NCBI GenBank assembly: GCA_964019425.1
Contig: OZ025801.1
Location: 682,001-746,000, forward strand
From: Flectonema sp. DT1601
Lineage: Eukaryota; Euglenozoa; Diplonemea; Diplonemida; Diplonemidae
Direction of reading: 5' to 3'
DNA: 64,000 bases
Part shown: in pieces, positions 18,146 through 28,356 of the stretch
Layout of the letters: each line of letters opens with the position of its first letter
Position numbering within the stretch: the first letter of the stretch is position 1
Position numbers and translations under genes: made by a program
Notes under the pieces: model-generated
Databases searched by the model: none
Told to the model about the DNA's origin: nothing
Seen by the model: the letters and a program-made list of their open reading frames with translations, nothing else

Positions 18146-19162
18146 ACAGTCCTGGTCAAGACACTAAACTGATTGTTTTTTTTTCAAAATTAATAAAAAA
18201 GAATATAAAAAAAAAAAAAAAAAAAAGAATAAACAATGTTATCATTGTTTTTTTTTTTATCGTTCGACTTTGTCGACTAATTTCTATTTTCCGTTTCTTT
18301 TCTTTAAAGAATAAATAAAAAGAATTTAAAATAAAAAAAAAGAATAAACAATGTTATCATTGCTTTTTTATCGATCGACTATGTCGATCACTTTCTATTT
18401 TCCGTCCTGGTCAAGACGCTAAACTGATTGTTTTTTTTTTTTTTCAAAATTAATAAAAAAGAATATAAAAAAAAAAAAAAAAAAGGAAAAACAATGTTAT
18501 CATTGTTTTTTTTTATCGTTCGACTTTGTCGACTAATTTCTATTTTCCGTTTCTTTTCTTTAAAGAATAAATAAAAAGAATTTAAAATAAAAAAAAAGAA
18601 TAAACAATGTTATCATTGTTTTTTTTATCGATCGACTATGTCGATCACTTTCTATTTTCCGTCCTGGTCAAGACGCTAAACTGATTGTTTTTTTTTTTCT
18701 CAAAATTAATAAAAAAGAATATAAAAAAATACAAAAAAAAGAATAAACAATGTTATCATTGTTTTTTTTATCGTTCGACTTTGTCGACTAATTTCTATTT
18801 TCCGTTTTTTTTTTTCTTTAAAAAATAAATAAAAAGAATTTAAAATAAAAAAAAAGAATAAACAATGTTATCATTGTTTTTTTATCGATCGACTATGTCG
18901 ATCACTTTCTATTTTCCGTCCTGGTCAAGACGCTAAACTGATTGTTTTTTTTTCAAAATTAATAAAAAAGAATATAAAAAAAAAAAAAAAAAAAAAGAAT
19001 AAACAATGTTATCATTGTTTTTTTTTTATCGTTCGACTTTGTCGACTAATTTCTATTTTCCGTTTCTTTTCTTTAAAGAATAAATAAAAAGAATTTAAAA
19101 TAAAAAAAAAGAATAAACAATGTTATCATTGTTTTTTTATCGATCGACTATGTCGATCACTG
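18146..19162 (-). repeat. Hairpin satellite S, array 3, inverted
   Basis: The same A/B dimer satellite as 10,574-13,262 but in the opposite orientation (TTTCTATTTTCCGTCCTGG, CTAAACTGATTG), with A units spaced about 257 bp (18,174, 18,431, 18,689, 18,945). It ends abruptly at TATGTCGATCACT, mid-unit. With array 2 it forms a pair of inverted arms around 13.3-18.1 kb. Confidence 0.9.
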
Positions 19163-20014
19163 TTGAGGTGTAACGTATTCTGTTTGCTTCTATCCCTTTG
19201 TTTTTTTTTTTTATTTCAAACAGGACAGCAGGGGGAAAGTTTGTTTCGTACCCCCCGGGTGCTTAGCGTCACCCTCCATGCGATGCTTGCGCAGGGAGAG
19301 CCAAGGGTCGAGAACCCTTGAGATTACCTTTGTTTCTTTTTGTGACTGGATTGCAGTGGCGCAACCCATCACCCCACCTGTTGGTATCTTTTTATTTTTT
19401 TTATTTAAAGAAAAAAGCAGGCTAAGTCGCCTGAGCTGGCATCGCCAGAATATTTAACTTCACATGGCAATGTCAGCTCGTGAAGGGATCCAGTTGGATC
19501 AAAGGTTTTCTCCCCCCACTCTATTTATCGTCATTGGTGCGCACCTTCGAACAGGAAGGCCAACATTGACGGAATTTTTTACTTCTCTTCCCAAGGTTGA
19601 ACCTTGGGAAAAAAACAAACAATAAACACAGTGTAGACAAACACCCGCCGGACATCTGCAGAGCAGCGATCGATGTCGATGTCTTCGTTGTCGAACTTCC
19701 TGGCGTTTATGTTTTTGTTTTTAACAACAACACAACACCAACTAACAGGTTTGTCTCATTGCCCGTTCTTTCTTGTTTCCCTTTGCCGCCGGAAGAACGA
19801 AGGTCGACGGAGGTCCGAAGCATTGCTTGCGATGATGTTCCGGTATGTGTTGCGTCTCTGTTATTTGTTTGTTTCAACTCAATTGGTTCATCTCAGGTTT
19901 TAGAAGTCTTCGTCCTGTTCGATGGGAAGGGCCTGAACCAAAAGTTCACTGCCCCTATTCCTCTCCCAAATCTCTTATCTATTGTACCCCCCCCCTACCC
20001 CCCCCCCCCCCCAG
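19163..20014. other. Unassigned 850 bp ending in a poly-C tract
   Basis: No supported gene. A perfect 10 bp hairpin TTCCCAAGGT-TGA-ACCTTGGGAA lies at 19,588-19,610. The plus-strand ORF 19,597-20,040 starts at a non-ATG codon inside that hairpin and runs into poly-C (PPPPYPPPPP), so I do not call it. A C-rich tract at 19,986-20,012 ends in CAG and immediately precedes the reverse-transcriptase frame, resembling an extreme 3' splice site. Confidence 0.4.
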
Positions 20015-20503
20015 GAACTACTGAATGTAATACTATCTAATTCTTATATTAAAAATGGTGACCATATGTTAAGGCAATGTCATGGTATTCCAATGGGTTC
20101 TCAATGCTCTCCTCACATTGCTAATCTGTACTGCTTTGGTATCGAAAAGAACTGGATTGACAACATCATCCATAGCAATGGTTTAAGTATTGCTAATGAC
20201 AGGATAATCTTCAGATATATTGATGACTTTCTAATCTTTAGTAAGAATGAACCTACTCCACCTCCACAAGCTGAATATCAAATGTCATACACAGATACGT
20301 CACTTGGACGCAATGACATAGTTTTCCTAGGAATGAGAGTAAGATTTGAAGAAAGACCAAGAGGACATCCATTCATTCGTCTGTCAATTTGGGACAAAGA
20401 AAATCTGTTCAATTTTCAACCCATCAAATACACAAGCTCGACATCAAACGCACCAAGAAGCCTTGGTCCGGGCATATGGAAGAAGTCAAAATCCACAAAG
20501 TAA
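20015..20503 (+). pseudogene. Reverse-transcriptase fragment (palm motifs B and C)
   Basis: The frame from 20,015 reads ELLNVILSNSYIKNG, then HGIPMGSQCSPHIANLY (RT motif 4/B) and RYIDDFLIF (motif 5/C, with the YIDD catalytic pair, about 20,211-20,236), then VFLGMRV and LFNFQPIKYT. The pattern G-I-P-M-G-S-x-x-S-P-x-x-A-N-L-Y with Y-I-D-D is closest to Penelope-like or related single-ORF RTs. The upstream motif A with its catalytic Asp is absent: the frame begins directly after a poly-C/CAG. Near 20,460 the protein-like sequence continues in another frame (HMEEVKIHKVTKLKTIEK), so there is a frameshift. It is a dead fragment directly left of the U array. Confidence 0.7.
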
Positions 20504-20616
20504 CAAAACTGAAAACGATCGAAAAGCTCACCATTGAAAGATCCTGGCCAATGGTTCTTCTTCCTCCCCGGCCCCTTCTGTTTTGTTAGATGAGGATGAG
20601 CTCACTGGACTCTCCT

Positions 20617-21220
20617 GAGTTGAATTTCCAGGTGAGATTTGGACTGTTAGCTTTTGGCTAAGGCCCTCCCTGAAGAGCAAGAACAAAAAAACTACTCACA
20701 CCTGAAGAAAACATACACAAAGAACACACTGTAAGCTGTGTGTGTATTTTGTGTTTGTCACAACAGGAGAGAAAAGAAAGAATGTCAAGGTTGGTCACCT
20801 TGCCTATCAACGCACAACATTGGTGATCCCACTGGATCTCTCATCGTTCATAGTACCTATGTGAAGTTATAAAATCAAAGGTAAACTATGAACTACAAAT
20901 GACTTAGCCTGTTATTATAATGCCACAGGCAGGCCCTGCATTCAGCAACTATCCAGCAGTGCTTGGATGTCCTGATCTTCTTCTAAAAAAAAGAAAGAAA
21001 AACAAAACTGTAGCTGGGATCACTCAGGATCAACAGACTACCAATGCTACCTGTTGTACTTGCTCACTATGGGGGGTGATGCCAAACACCCAGAAGTACT
21101 AAACTGCTTTCCTTCTTGCTGCCCAGGAGTTTCTGACCAGAACTAATAGAAAATAAAAAGTAGATGGGAAACAATAAAAAGTAAAATGGATATAACTGAA
21201 GTTAAACAAGACAAATGAAG
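20617..21220 (+). repeat. U unit 1 (truncated, left edge)
   Basis: The unit begins at the standard left end directly after the RT fragment. It lacks 26 bp around 20,823 (CATTGGTGATCCC) and stops at ACAAATGAAG, where the exon-like segment begins. Unit 5 (24,758-25,383) stops at the same point. Confidence 0.9.
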
Positions 21221-21452
21221 TGTCATTCTCTTCTATTTCTTCCATCTCTTTCCAGACTCCCCCACCTGAACTCATGTCAACGGGATCGCAAACACTTCTT
21301 ACTGATTTTGCTATGGCGATAAGAACTCAATCTGACATGGGTTCTCAAACCCCCTTGTACAAAAAAAAAGAAGGAAAATTAAGGCTGAAACTTTCCTTGA
21401 AATGCCAGATTTTAGAAAACGAATTAGAGCAAATGAAAGAACGAATTTTTTA
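21221..21452 (+). other. Exon-like coding insert, copy 1
   Basis: A pyrimidine tract ending TCTTTCCAG (21,225-21,255) resembles a 3' splice site and is followed by an open frame: TPPPELMSTGSQTLLTDF, then KLRLKLSLKCQILENELEQM and KERIF, with a stop at the junction with the next unit. The second half has a coiled-coil heptad pattern. It is unrelated to the repeat. It resembles the ORF at the right end of the array in composition and may be an exon of the same gene. An identical 232 bp copy is at 25,384-25,615. Confidence 0.5.
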
Positions 21453-22809
21453 GAGTTGAATTTCCAGGTGAGATTTGGACTGTTAGCTTTTGGCTAAGGC
21501 CCTCCCTGAAGAGCAAGAACAAAAAAACTACTCACACCTGAAGAAAACATACACAAAGAACACACTGTAAGCTGTGTGTGTATTTTGTGTTTGTCACAAC
21601 AGGAGAGAAAAGAAAGAATGTCAAGGTTGGTCACCTTGCCTATCAACGCACAACATTGGTGGTCTCTACTAGACCCTGAGTGATCCCACTGGATCTCTCA
21701 TCGTTCATAGTACCCTGTGTGAAGTTATAAAATCAAAGGTAAACTATGAACTACAAATGACTTAGCCTGTTATTATAATGCCACAGGCAGGCCCTGCATT
21801 CAGCAACTATCCAGCAGTGCTTGGATGTCCTGATCTTCTTCTAAAAAAAAGAAAGAAAAACAAAACTGTAGCTGGGATCACTCAGGATCAACAGATTACC
21901 AATGCTACCTGTTGTACTTGCTCACTATGGGGGGTGATGCCGAACACCCAGAAGTACTAAACTGCTTTCCTTCTTGCTGCCCAGGAGTTTCTGACCAGAA
22001 CTAATAGAAAATAAAAAGTAGATGGGAAACAATAAAAAGTAAAATGGATATAACTGAAGTTAAACAAGACAAATGAAGTAACAGACCAGAACAGAAAGAG
22101 GATTGTAATAGAAGATTACAAATAAAAAAAATGCAAGTATCAACACATAATCAAGATACACCAGCAGCTAACAAACAACATAAAATTGAAGATCAGTTGC
22201 CAGAGTATTTCAACCATGGTAGAATACTCGCCCCTCTGGCAGGGATTATCCCAGACTTGTCCTTTAATTTAGTTGGACACCATGGCTTACAACCCTTCCA
22301 GAGGGAAGCACCATTATGACTTCTATTTTTTTTCTTCAAGAAAATCATAAGGTGGGAACAAAGAAAAATGCTAAGAGGAACCCCCTATTAACACCTAAGA
22401 CATCTAAACTGCAGCCCAGCCTATGCCCAATGCACTAACAGGTCATTCCCTCACACTCAGATCAAAAAATCAAAGTTCAGAGTGCATCTTAGCGTGAATG
22501 AGAGAATTTCCTCCCGCTTTTTTTGAACAAAAGGGATAGGAGAAGGGATAGAAAACGAACATAAAAATAAAATTCTAAGTGAGAAACACTTAGCAGAAAC
22601 ACTTAGCAGCTTTTAAGGAGCTGAAAAGCAAAAAAAAAATCTAAGTGAGAAACACTTAGTAGAAACAATTTGTAGCTAATTAAGCTGAAAATAAAAAAAT
22701 AAAAAATTTCTAAGTGAGAAATACTTAGCAACTTTTAGAACAAATATTTCAGTAAATAACCTGTAATGATTAAACCATTACAAGTTTGATGCCAAAACTG
22801 ACAAGGACT
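21453..22809 (+). repeat. U unit 2 (1,357 bp variant)
   Basis: A shorter variant: the stretch after AACAGA reads AAGAGGATTGTAATAGAAG instead of the longer version in array units, and the 3' half has CTTTTTTTGAAC and AAGGAGCTG where the array has CTTATTTTGAAC and AAGGGGCTG. It serves as one parent type for the chimeric unit 6. Confidence 0.9.
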
Positions 22810-23374
22810 GAGTTGAATTTCCAGGTGAGATTTGGACTGTTAGCTTTTGGCTAAGGCCCTCCCTGAAGAGCAAGAACAAAAAAACTACTCACACCTGAAG
22901 AAAACATACACAAAGAACACACTGTAAGCTGTGTGTGTATTTTGTGTTTGTCACAACAGGAGAGAAAAGAAAGAATGTCAAGGTTGGTCACCTTGCCTAT
23001 CAACGCACAACATTGGTGGTCTCTACTAGACCCTGAGTGATCCCACTGGATCTCTCATCGTTCATAGTACCCTGTGTGAAGTTATAAAATCAAAGGTAAA
23101 CTATGAACTACAAATGACTTAGCCTGTTATTATAATGCCACAGGCAGGCCCTGCATTCAGCAACTATCCAGCAGTGCTTGGATGTCCTGATCTTCTTCTA
23201 AAAAAAAGAAAGAAAAACAAAACTGTAGCTGGGATCACTCAGGATCAACAGATTACCAATGCTACCTGTTGTACTTGCTCACTATGGGGGGTGATGCCAA
23301 ACACCCAGAAGTACTAAACTGTTCTATTTTTATTTTACTTTAATGCGATGTCAGCCTCCCTCGAGAAAGACAAG
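22810..23374 (+). repeat. U unit 3 (truncated) plus 53 bp foreign insert
   Basis: The unit stops at GAAGTACTAAACTG (23,321). The next 53 bp (23,322-23,374), TTCTATTTTTATTTTACTTT onward to GAGAAAGACAAG, do not occur elsewhere in the window. They have a pyrimidine-rich start and an internal GTCAG, so they may be another piece of an interrupted exon. Unit 4 follows immediately. Confidence 0.85.
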
Positions 23375-25383
23375 GAGTTGAATTTCCAGGTGAGATTTGG
23401 ACTGTTAGCTTTTGGCTAAGGCCCTCCCTGAAGAGCAAGAACAAAAAAACTACTCACACCTGAAGAAAACATACACAAAGAACACACTGTAAGCTGTGTG
23501 TGTATTTTGTGTTTGTCACAACAGGAGAGAAAAGAAAGAATGTCAAGGTTGGTCACCTTGCCTATCAACGCACAACATTGGTGGTCTCTACTAGACCCTG
23601 AGTGATCCCACTGGATCTCTCATCGTTCATAGTACCCTGTGTGAAGTTATAAAATCAAAGGTAAACTATGAACTACAAATGACTTAGCCTGTTATTATAA
23701 TGCCACAGGCAGGCCCTGCATTCAGCAACTATCCAGCAGTGCTTGGATGTCCTGATCTTCTTCTAAAAAAAAGAAAGAAAAACAAAACTGTAGCTGGGAT
23801 CACTCAGGATCAACAGACTACCAATGCTACCTGTTGTACTTGCTCACTATGGGGGGTGATGCCAAACACCCAGAAGTACTTAACTACTTTCCTTCTTGCT
23901 GCCCAGGAGTTTCTGACCAGAACTAATAGAAAATAAAAAGTAGATGGGAAACAATAAAAAGTAAAATGCATATAACTGAAGTTAAACAAGACAAATGAAG
24001 TAACAGATCAGAACAGATAGGGAATAAAAAGAAAAGATAAGCAAGCGTTATTGTAGTAAAAGATAACAAATAAACAAATGCAAGTATCAACACATGATTT
24101 AATTACACCAGCAGCTAACAAACAACATAAAATTGAAGATCAGTTGCCAGAGTATTTCAACCATGGTAGAATACTCGCCCCTCTGGCAGGGATTATCCCA
24201 GACTTGTCCTTTAATCTAGTTGGACACCATGGCTTACAACCCTTCCAGAGGGAAGCACCATTATGACTTCTATTTTTTTTCTTCAAGAAAAATCATAAGG
24301 TGGGAACAAAGAAAAATGCTAAGAGGAACCCCCTATTAACACCTAAGACATCTAAACTGCAGCCCAGCCTATGCCCAATGCACTAACAGGTCATTCCCTC
24401 ACACTCAGATCAAAAAATCAAAGTTCAGAGTGCATCTTAGCGTGAATGAGAGAATTTCCTCCCGCTTATTTTGAACAAAAGGGATAGGAGAAGGGATAGA
24501 AAACGAACATAACAATAAAATTCTAAGTGAGAAACACTTAGCAGAAACACTTAGCAGCTTTTAAGGGGCTGAAAAGCAAAAAAAAAATCTAAGTGAGAAA
24601 CACTTAGTAGAAACAATTTGTAGCTAATTAAGCTGAAAATAAAAAAATAAAAAATTTCTAAGTGAGAAATACTTAGCAACTTTTAGAACAAATATTTCAG
24701 TAAATAACCTGTAATGATTAAACCATTACAAGTTTGATGCCAAAACTGACAAGGACTGAGTTGAATTTCCAGGTGAGATTTGGACTGTTAGCTTTTGGCT
24801 AAGGCCCTCCCTGAAGAGCAAGAACAAAAAAACTACTCACACCTGAAGAAAACATACACAAAGAACACACTGTAAGCTGTGTGTGTATTTTGTGTTTGTC
24901 ACAACAGGAGAGAAAAGAAAGAATGTCAAGGTTGGTCACCTTGCCTATCAACGCACAACATTGGTGGTCTCTACTAGACCCTGAGTGATCCCACTGGATC
25001 TCTCATCGTTCATAGTACCCTGTGTGAAGTTATAAAATCAAAGGTAAACTATGAACTACAAATGACTTAGCCTGTTATTATAATGCCACAGGCAGGCCCT
25101 GCATTCAGCAACTATCCAGCAGTGCTTGGATGTCCTGATCTTCTTCTAAAAAAAAGAAAGAAAAACAAAACTGTAGCTGGGATCACTCAGGATCAACAGA
25201 CTACCAATGCTACCTGTTGTACTTGCTCACTATGGGGGGTGATGCCAAACACCCAGAAGTACTAAACTGCTTTCCTTCTTGCTGCCCAGGAGTTTCTGAC
25301 CAGAACTAATAGAAAATAAAAAGTAGATGGGAAACAATAAAAAGTAAAATGGATATAACTGAAGTTAAACAAGACAAATGAAG
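23375..25383 (+). repeat. U units 4 (full) and 5 (truncated)
   Basis: Unit 4 (23,375-24,757) is the first 1,383 bp monomer and matches the central array type (GCATATAAC, AAGGGGCTG). Unit 5 (24,758-25,383) is truncated at ACAAATGAAG like unit 1, but keeps the 26 bp that unit 1 lacks. Confidence 0.9.
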
Positions 25384-25615
25384 TGTCATTCTCTTCTATT
25401 TCTTCCATCTCTTTCCAGACTCCCCCACCTGAACTCATGTCAACGGGATCGCAAACACTTCTTACTGATTTTGCTATGGCGATAAGAACTCAATCTGACA
25501 TGGGTTCTCAAACCCCCTTGTACAAAAAAAAAGAAGGAAAATTAAGGCTGAAACTTTCCTTGAAATGCCAGATTTTAGAAAACGAATTAGAGCAAATGAA
25601 AGAACGAATTTTTTA
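25384..25615 (+). other. Exon-like coding insert, copy 2
   Basis: Identical by eye to 21,221-21,452 and flanked by the same unit positions. Unit 5, this insert and the front of unit 6 form a duplication of the block unit 1, insert, unit 2, offset by 4,163 bp. It therefore arose by duplication within the array and not by independent insertion. Confidence 0.55.
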
Positions 25616-26973
25616 GAGTTGAATTTCCAGGTGAGATTTGGACTGTTAGCTTTTGGCTAAGGCCCTCCCTGAAGAGCAAGAACAAAAAAACTACTCACAC
25701 CTGAAGAAAACATACACAAAGAACACACTGTAAGCTGTGTGTGTATTTTGTGTTTGTCACAACAGGAGAGAAAAGAAAGAATGTCAAGGTTGGTCACCTT
25801 GCCTATCAACGCACAACATTGGTGGTCTCTACTAGACCCTGAGTGATCCCACTGGATCTCTCATCGTTCATAGTACCCTGTGTGAAGTTATAAAATCAAA
25901 GGTAAACTATGAACTACAAATGACTTAGCCTGTTATTATAATGCCACAGGCAGGCCCTGCATTCAGCAACTATCCAGCAGTGCTTGGATGTCCTGATCTT
26001 CTTCTAAAAAAAAGAAAGAAAAACAAAACTGTAGCTGGGATCACTCAGGATCAACAGATTACCAATGCTACCTGTTGTACTTGCTCACTATGGGGGGTGA
26101 TGCCGAACACCCAGAAGTACTAAACTGCTTTCCTTCTTGCTGCCCAGGAGTTTCTGACCAGAACTAATAGAAAATAAAAAGTAGATGGGAAACAATAAAA
26201 AGTAAAATGGATATAACTGAAGTTAAACAAGACAAATGAAGTAACAGACCAGAACAGAAAGAGGATTGTAATAGAAGATTACAAATAAAAAAAATGCAAG
26301 TATCAACACATAATCAAGATACACCAGCAGCTAACAAACAACATAAAATTGAAGATCAGTTGCCAGAGTATTTCAACCATGGTAGAATACTCGCCCCTCT
26401 GGCAGGGATTATCCCAGACTTGTCCTTTAATTTAGTTGGACACCATGGCTTACAACCCTTCCAGAGGGAAGCACCATTATGACTTCTATTTTTTTTCTTC
26501 AAGAAAAATCATAAGGTGGGAACAAAGAAAAATGCTAAGAGGAACCCCCTATTAACACCTAAGACATCTAAACTGCAGCCCAGCCTATGCCCAATGCACT
26601 AACAGGTCATTCCCTCACACTCAGATCAAAAAATCAAAGTTCAGAGTGCATCTTAGCGTGAATGAGAGAATTTCCTCCCGCTTATTTTGAACAAAAGGGA
26701 TAGGAGAAGGGATAGAAAACGAACATAACAATAAAATTCTAAGTGAGAAACACTTAGCAGAAACACTTAGCAGCTTTTAAGGGGCTGAAAAGCAAAAAAA
26801 AAATCTAAGTGAGAAACACTTAGTAGAAACAATTTGTAGCTAATTAAGCTGAAAATAAAAAAATAAAAAATTTCTAAGTGAGAAATACTTAGCAACTTTT
26901 AGAACAAATATTTCAGTAAATAACCTGTAATGATTAAACCATTACAAGTTTGATGCCAAAACTGACAAGGACT
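25616..26973 (+). repeat. U unit 6, a chimera of two unit types
   Basis: The first part (to TTTAATTTAGTTGG near 26,431) matches unit 2, including the short AAGAGGATTGTAATAG variant. The rest (from CAAGAAAAATCATAAGG near 26,500) matches the central array (CTTATTTTGAAC, AAGGGGCTG). The switch lies between about 26,432 and 26,506, a visible recombination breakpoint. Confidence 0.85.
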
Positions 26974-28356
26974 GAGTTGAATTTCCAGGTGAGATTTGGA
27001 CTGTTAGCTTTTGGCTAAGGCCCTCCCTGAAGAGCAAGAACAAAAAAACTACTCACACCTGAAGAAAACATACACAAAGAACACACTGTAAGCTGTGTGT
27101 GTATTTTGTGTTTGTCACAACAGGAGAGAAAAGAAAGAATGTCAAGGTTGGTCACCTTGCCTATCAACGCACAACATTGGTGGTCTCTACTAGACCCTGA
27201 GTGATCCCACTGGATCTCTCATCGTTCATAGTACCCTGTGTGAAGTTATAAAATCAAAGGTAAACTATGAACTACAAATGACTTAGCCTGTTATTATAAT
27301 GCCACAGGCAGGCCCTGCATTCAGCAACTATCCAGCAGTGCTTGGATGTCCTGATCTTCTTCTAAAAAAAAGAAAGAAAAACAAAACTGTAGCTGGGATC
27401 ACTCAGGATCAACAGACTACCAATGCTACCTGTTGTACTTGCTCACTATGGGGGGTGATGCCAAACACCCAGAAGTACTTAACTACTTTCCTTCTTGCTG
27501 CCCAGGAGTTTCTGACCAGAACTAATAGAAAATAAAAAGTAGATGGGAAACAATAAAAAGTAAAATGCATATAACTGAAGTTAAACAAGACAAATGAAGT
27601 AACAGATCAGAACAGATAGGGAATAAAAAGAAAAGATAAGCAAGCGTTATTGTAGTAAAAGATAACAAATAAACAAATGCAAGTATCAACACATGATTTA
27701 ATTACACCAGCAGCTAACAAACAACATAAAATTGAAGATCAGTTGCCAGAGTATTTCAACCATGGTAGAATACTCGCCCCTCTGGCAGGGATTATCCCAG
27801 ACTTGTCCTTTAATCTAGTTGGACACCATGGCTTACAACCCTTCCAGAGGGAAGCACCATTATGACTTCTATTTTTTTTCTTCAAGAAAAATCATAAGGT
27901 GGGAACAAAGAAAAATGCTAAGAGGAACCCCCTATTAACACCTAAGACATCTAAACTGCAGCCCAGCCTATGCCCAATGCACTAACAGGTCATTCCCTCA
28001 CACTCAGATCAAAAAATCAAAGTTCAGAGTGCATCTTAGCGTGAATGAGAGAATTTCCTCCCGCTTATTTTGAACAAAAGGGATAGGAGAAGGGATAGAA
28101 AACGAACATAACAATAAAATTCTAAGTGAGAAACACTTAGCAGAAACACTTAGCAGCTTTTAAGGGGCTGAAAAGCAAAAAAAAAATCTAAGTGAGAAAC
28201 ACTTAGTAGAAACAATTTGTAGCTAATTAAGCTGAAAATAAAAAAATAAAAAATTTCTAAGTGAGAAATACTTAGCAACTTTTAGAACAAATATTTCAGT
28301 AAATAACCTGTAATGATTAAACCATTACAAGTTTGATGCCAAAACTGACAAGGACT
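26974..28356 (+). repeat. Reference 1,383 bp U monomer (first of 26)
   Basis: Layout: left end with CAGGTGAG/CTCACACCTG inverted repeat (first ~80 bp); A/G marker at 27,139; 78-codon ORF 27,299-27,535; 62-codon ORF 27,677-27,865; then a hairpin zone. CTAAGTG-AGAAA-CACTTAG occurs at 28,122-28,140 and 28,188-28,206, a near copy (TACTTAG) at 28,257-28,275, and TGTAATG/CATTACA at 28,309-28,329. No known transposon ends, RNA gene or protein domain is recognised. The two peptides have no recognised family. The ORFs persist in some old copies outside the array but are broken in others. Confidence 0.9.

Noticed and set aside
19597-20040. 147-codon plus-strand ORF
   Set aside because: It starts at a non-ATG codon inside a hairpin, shows no domain and ends in poly-proline from a C run.
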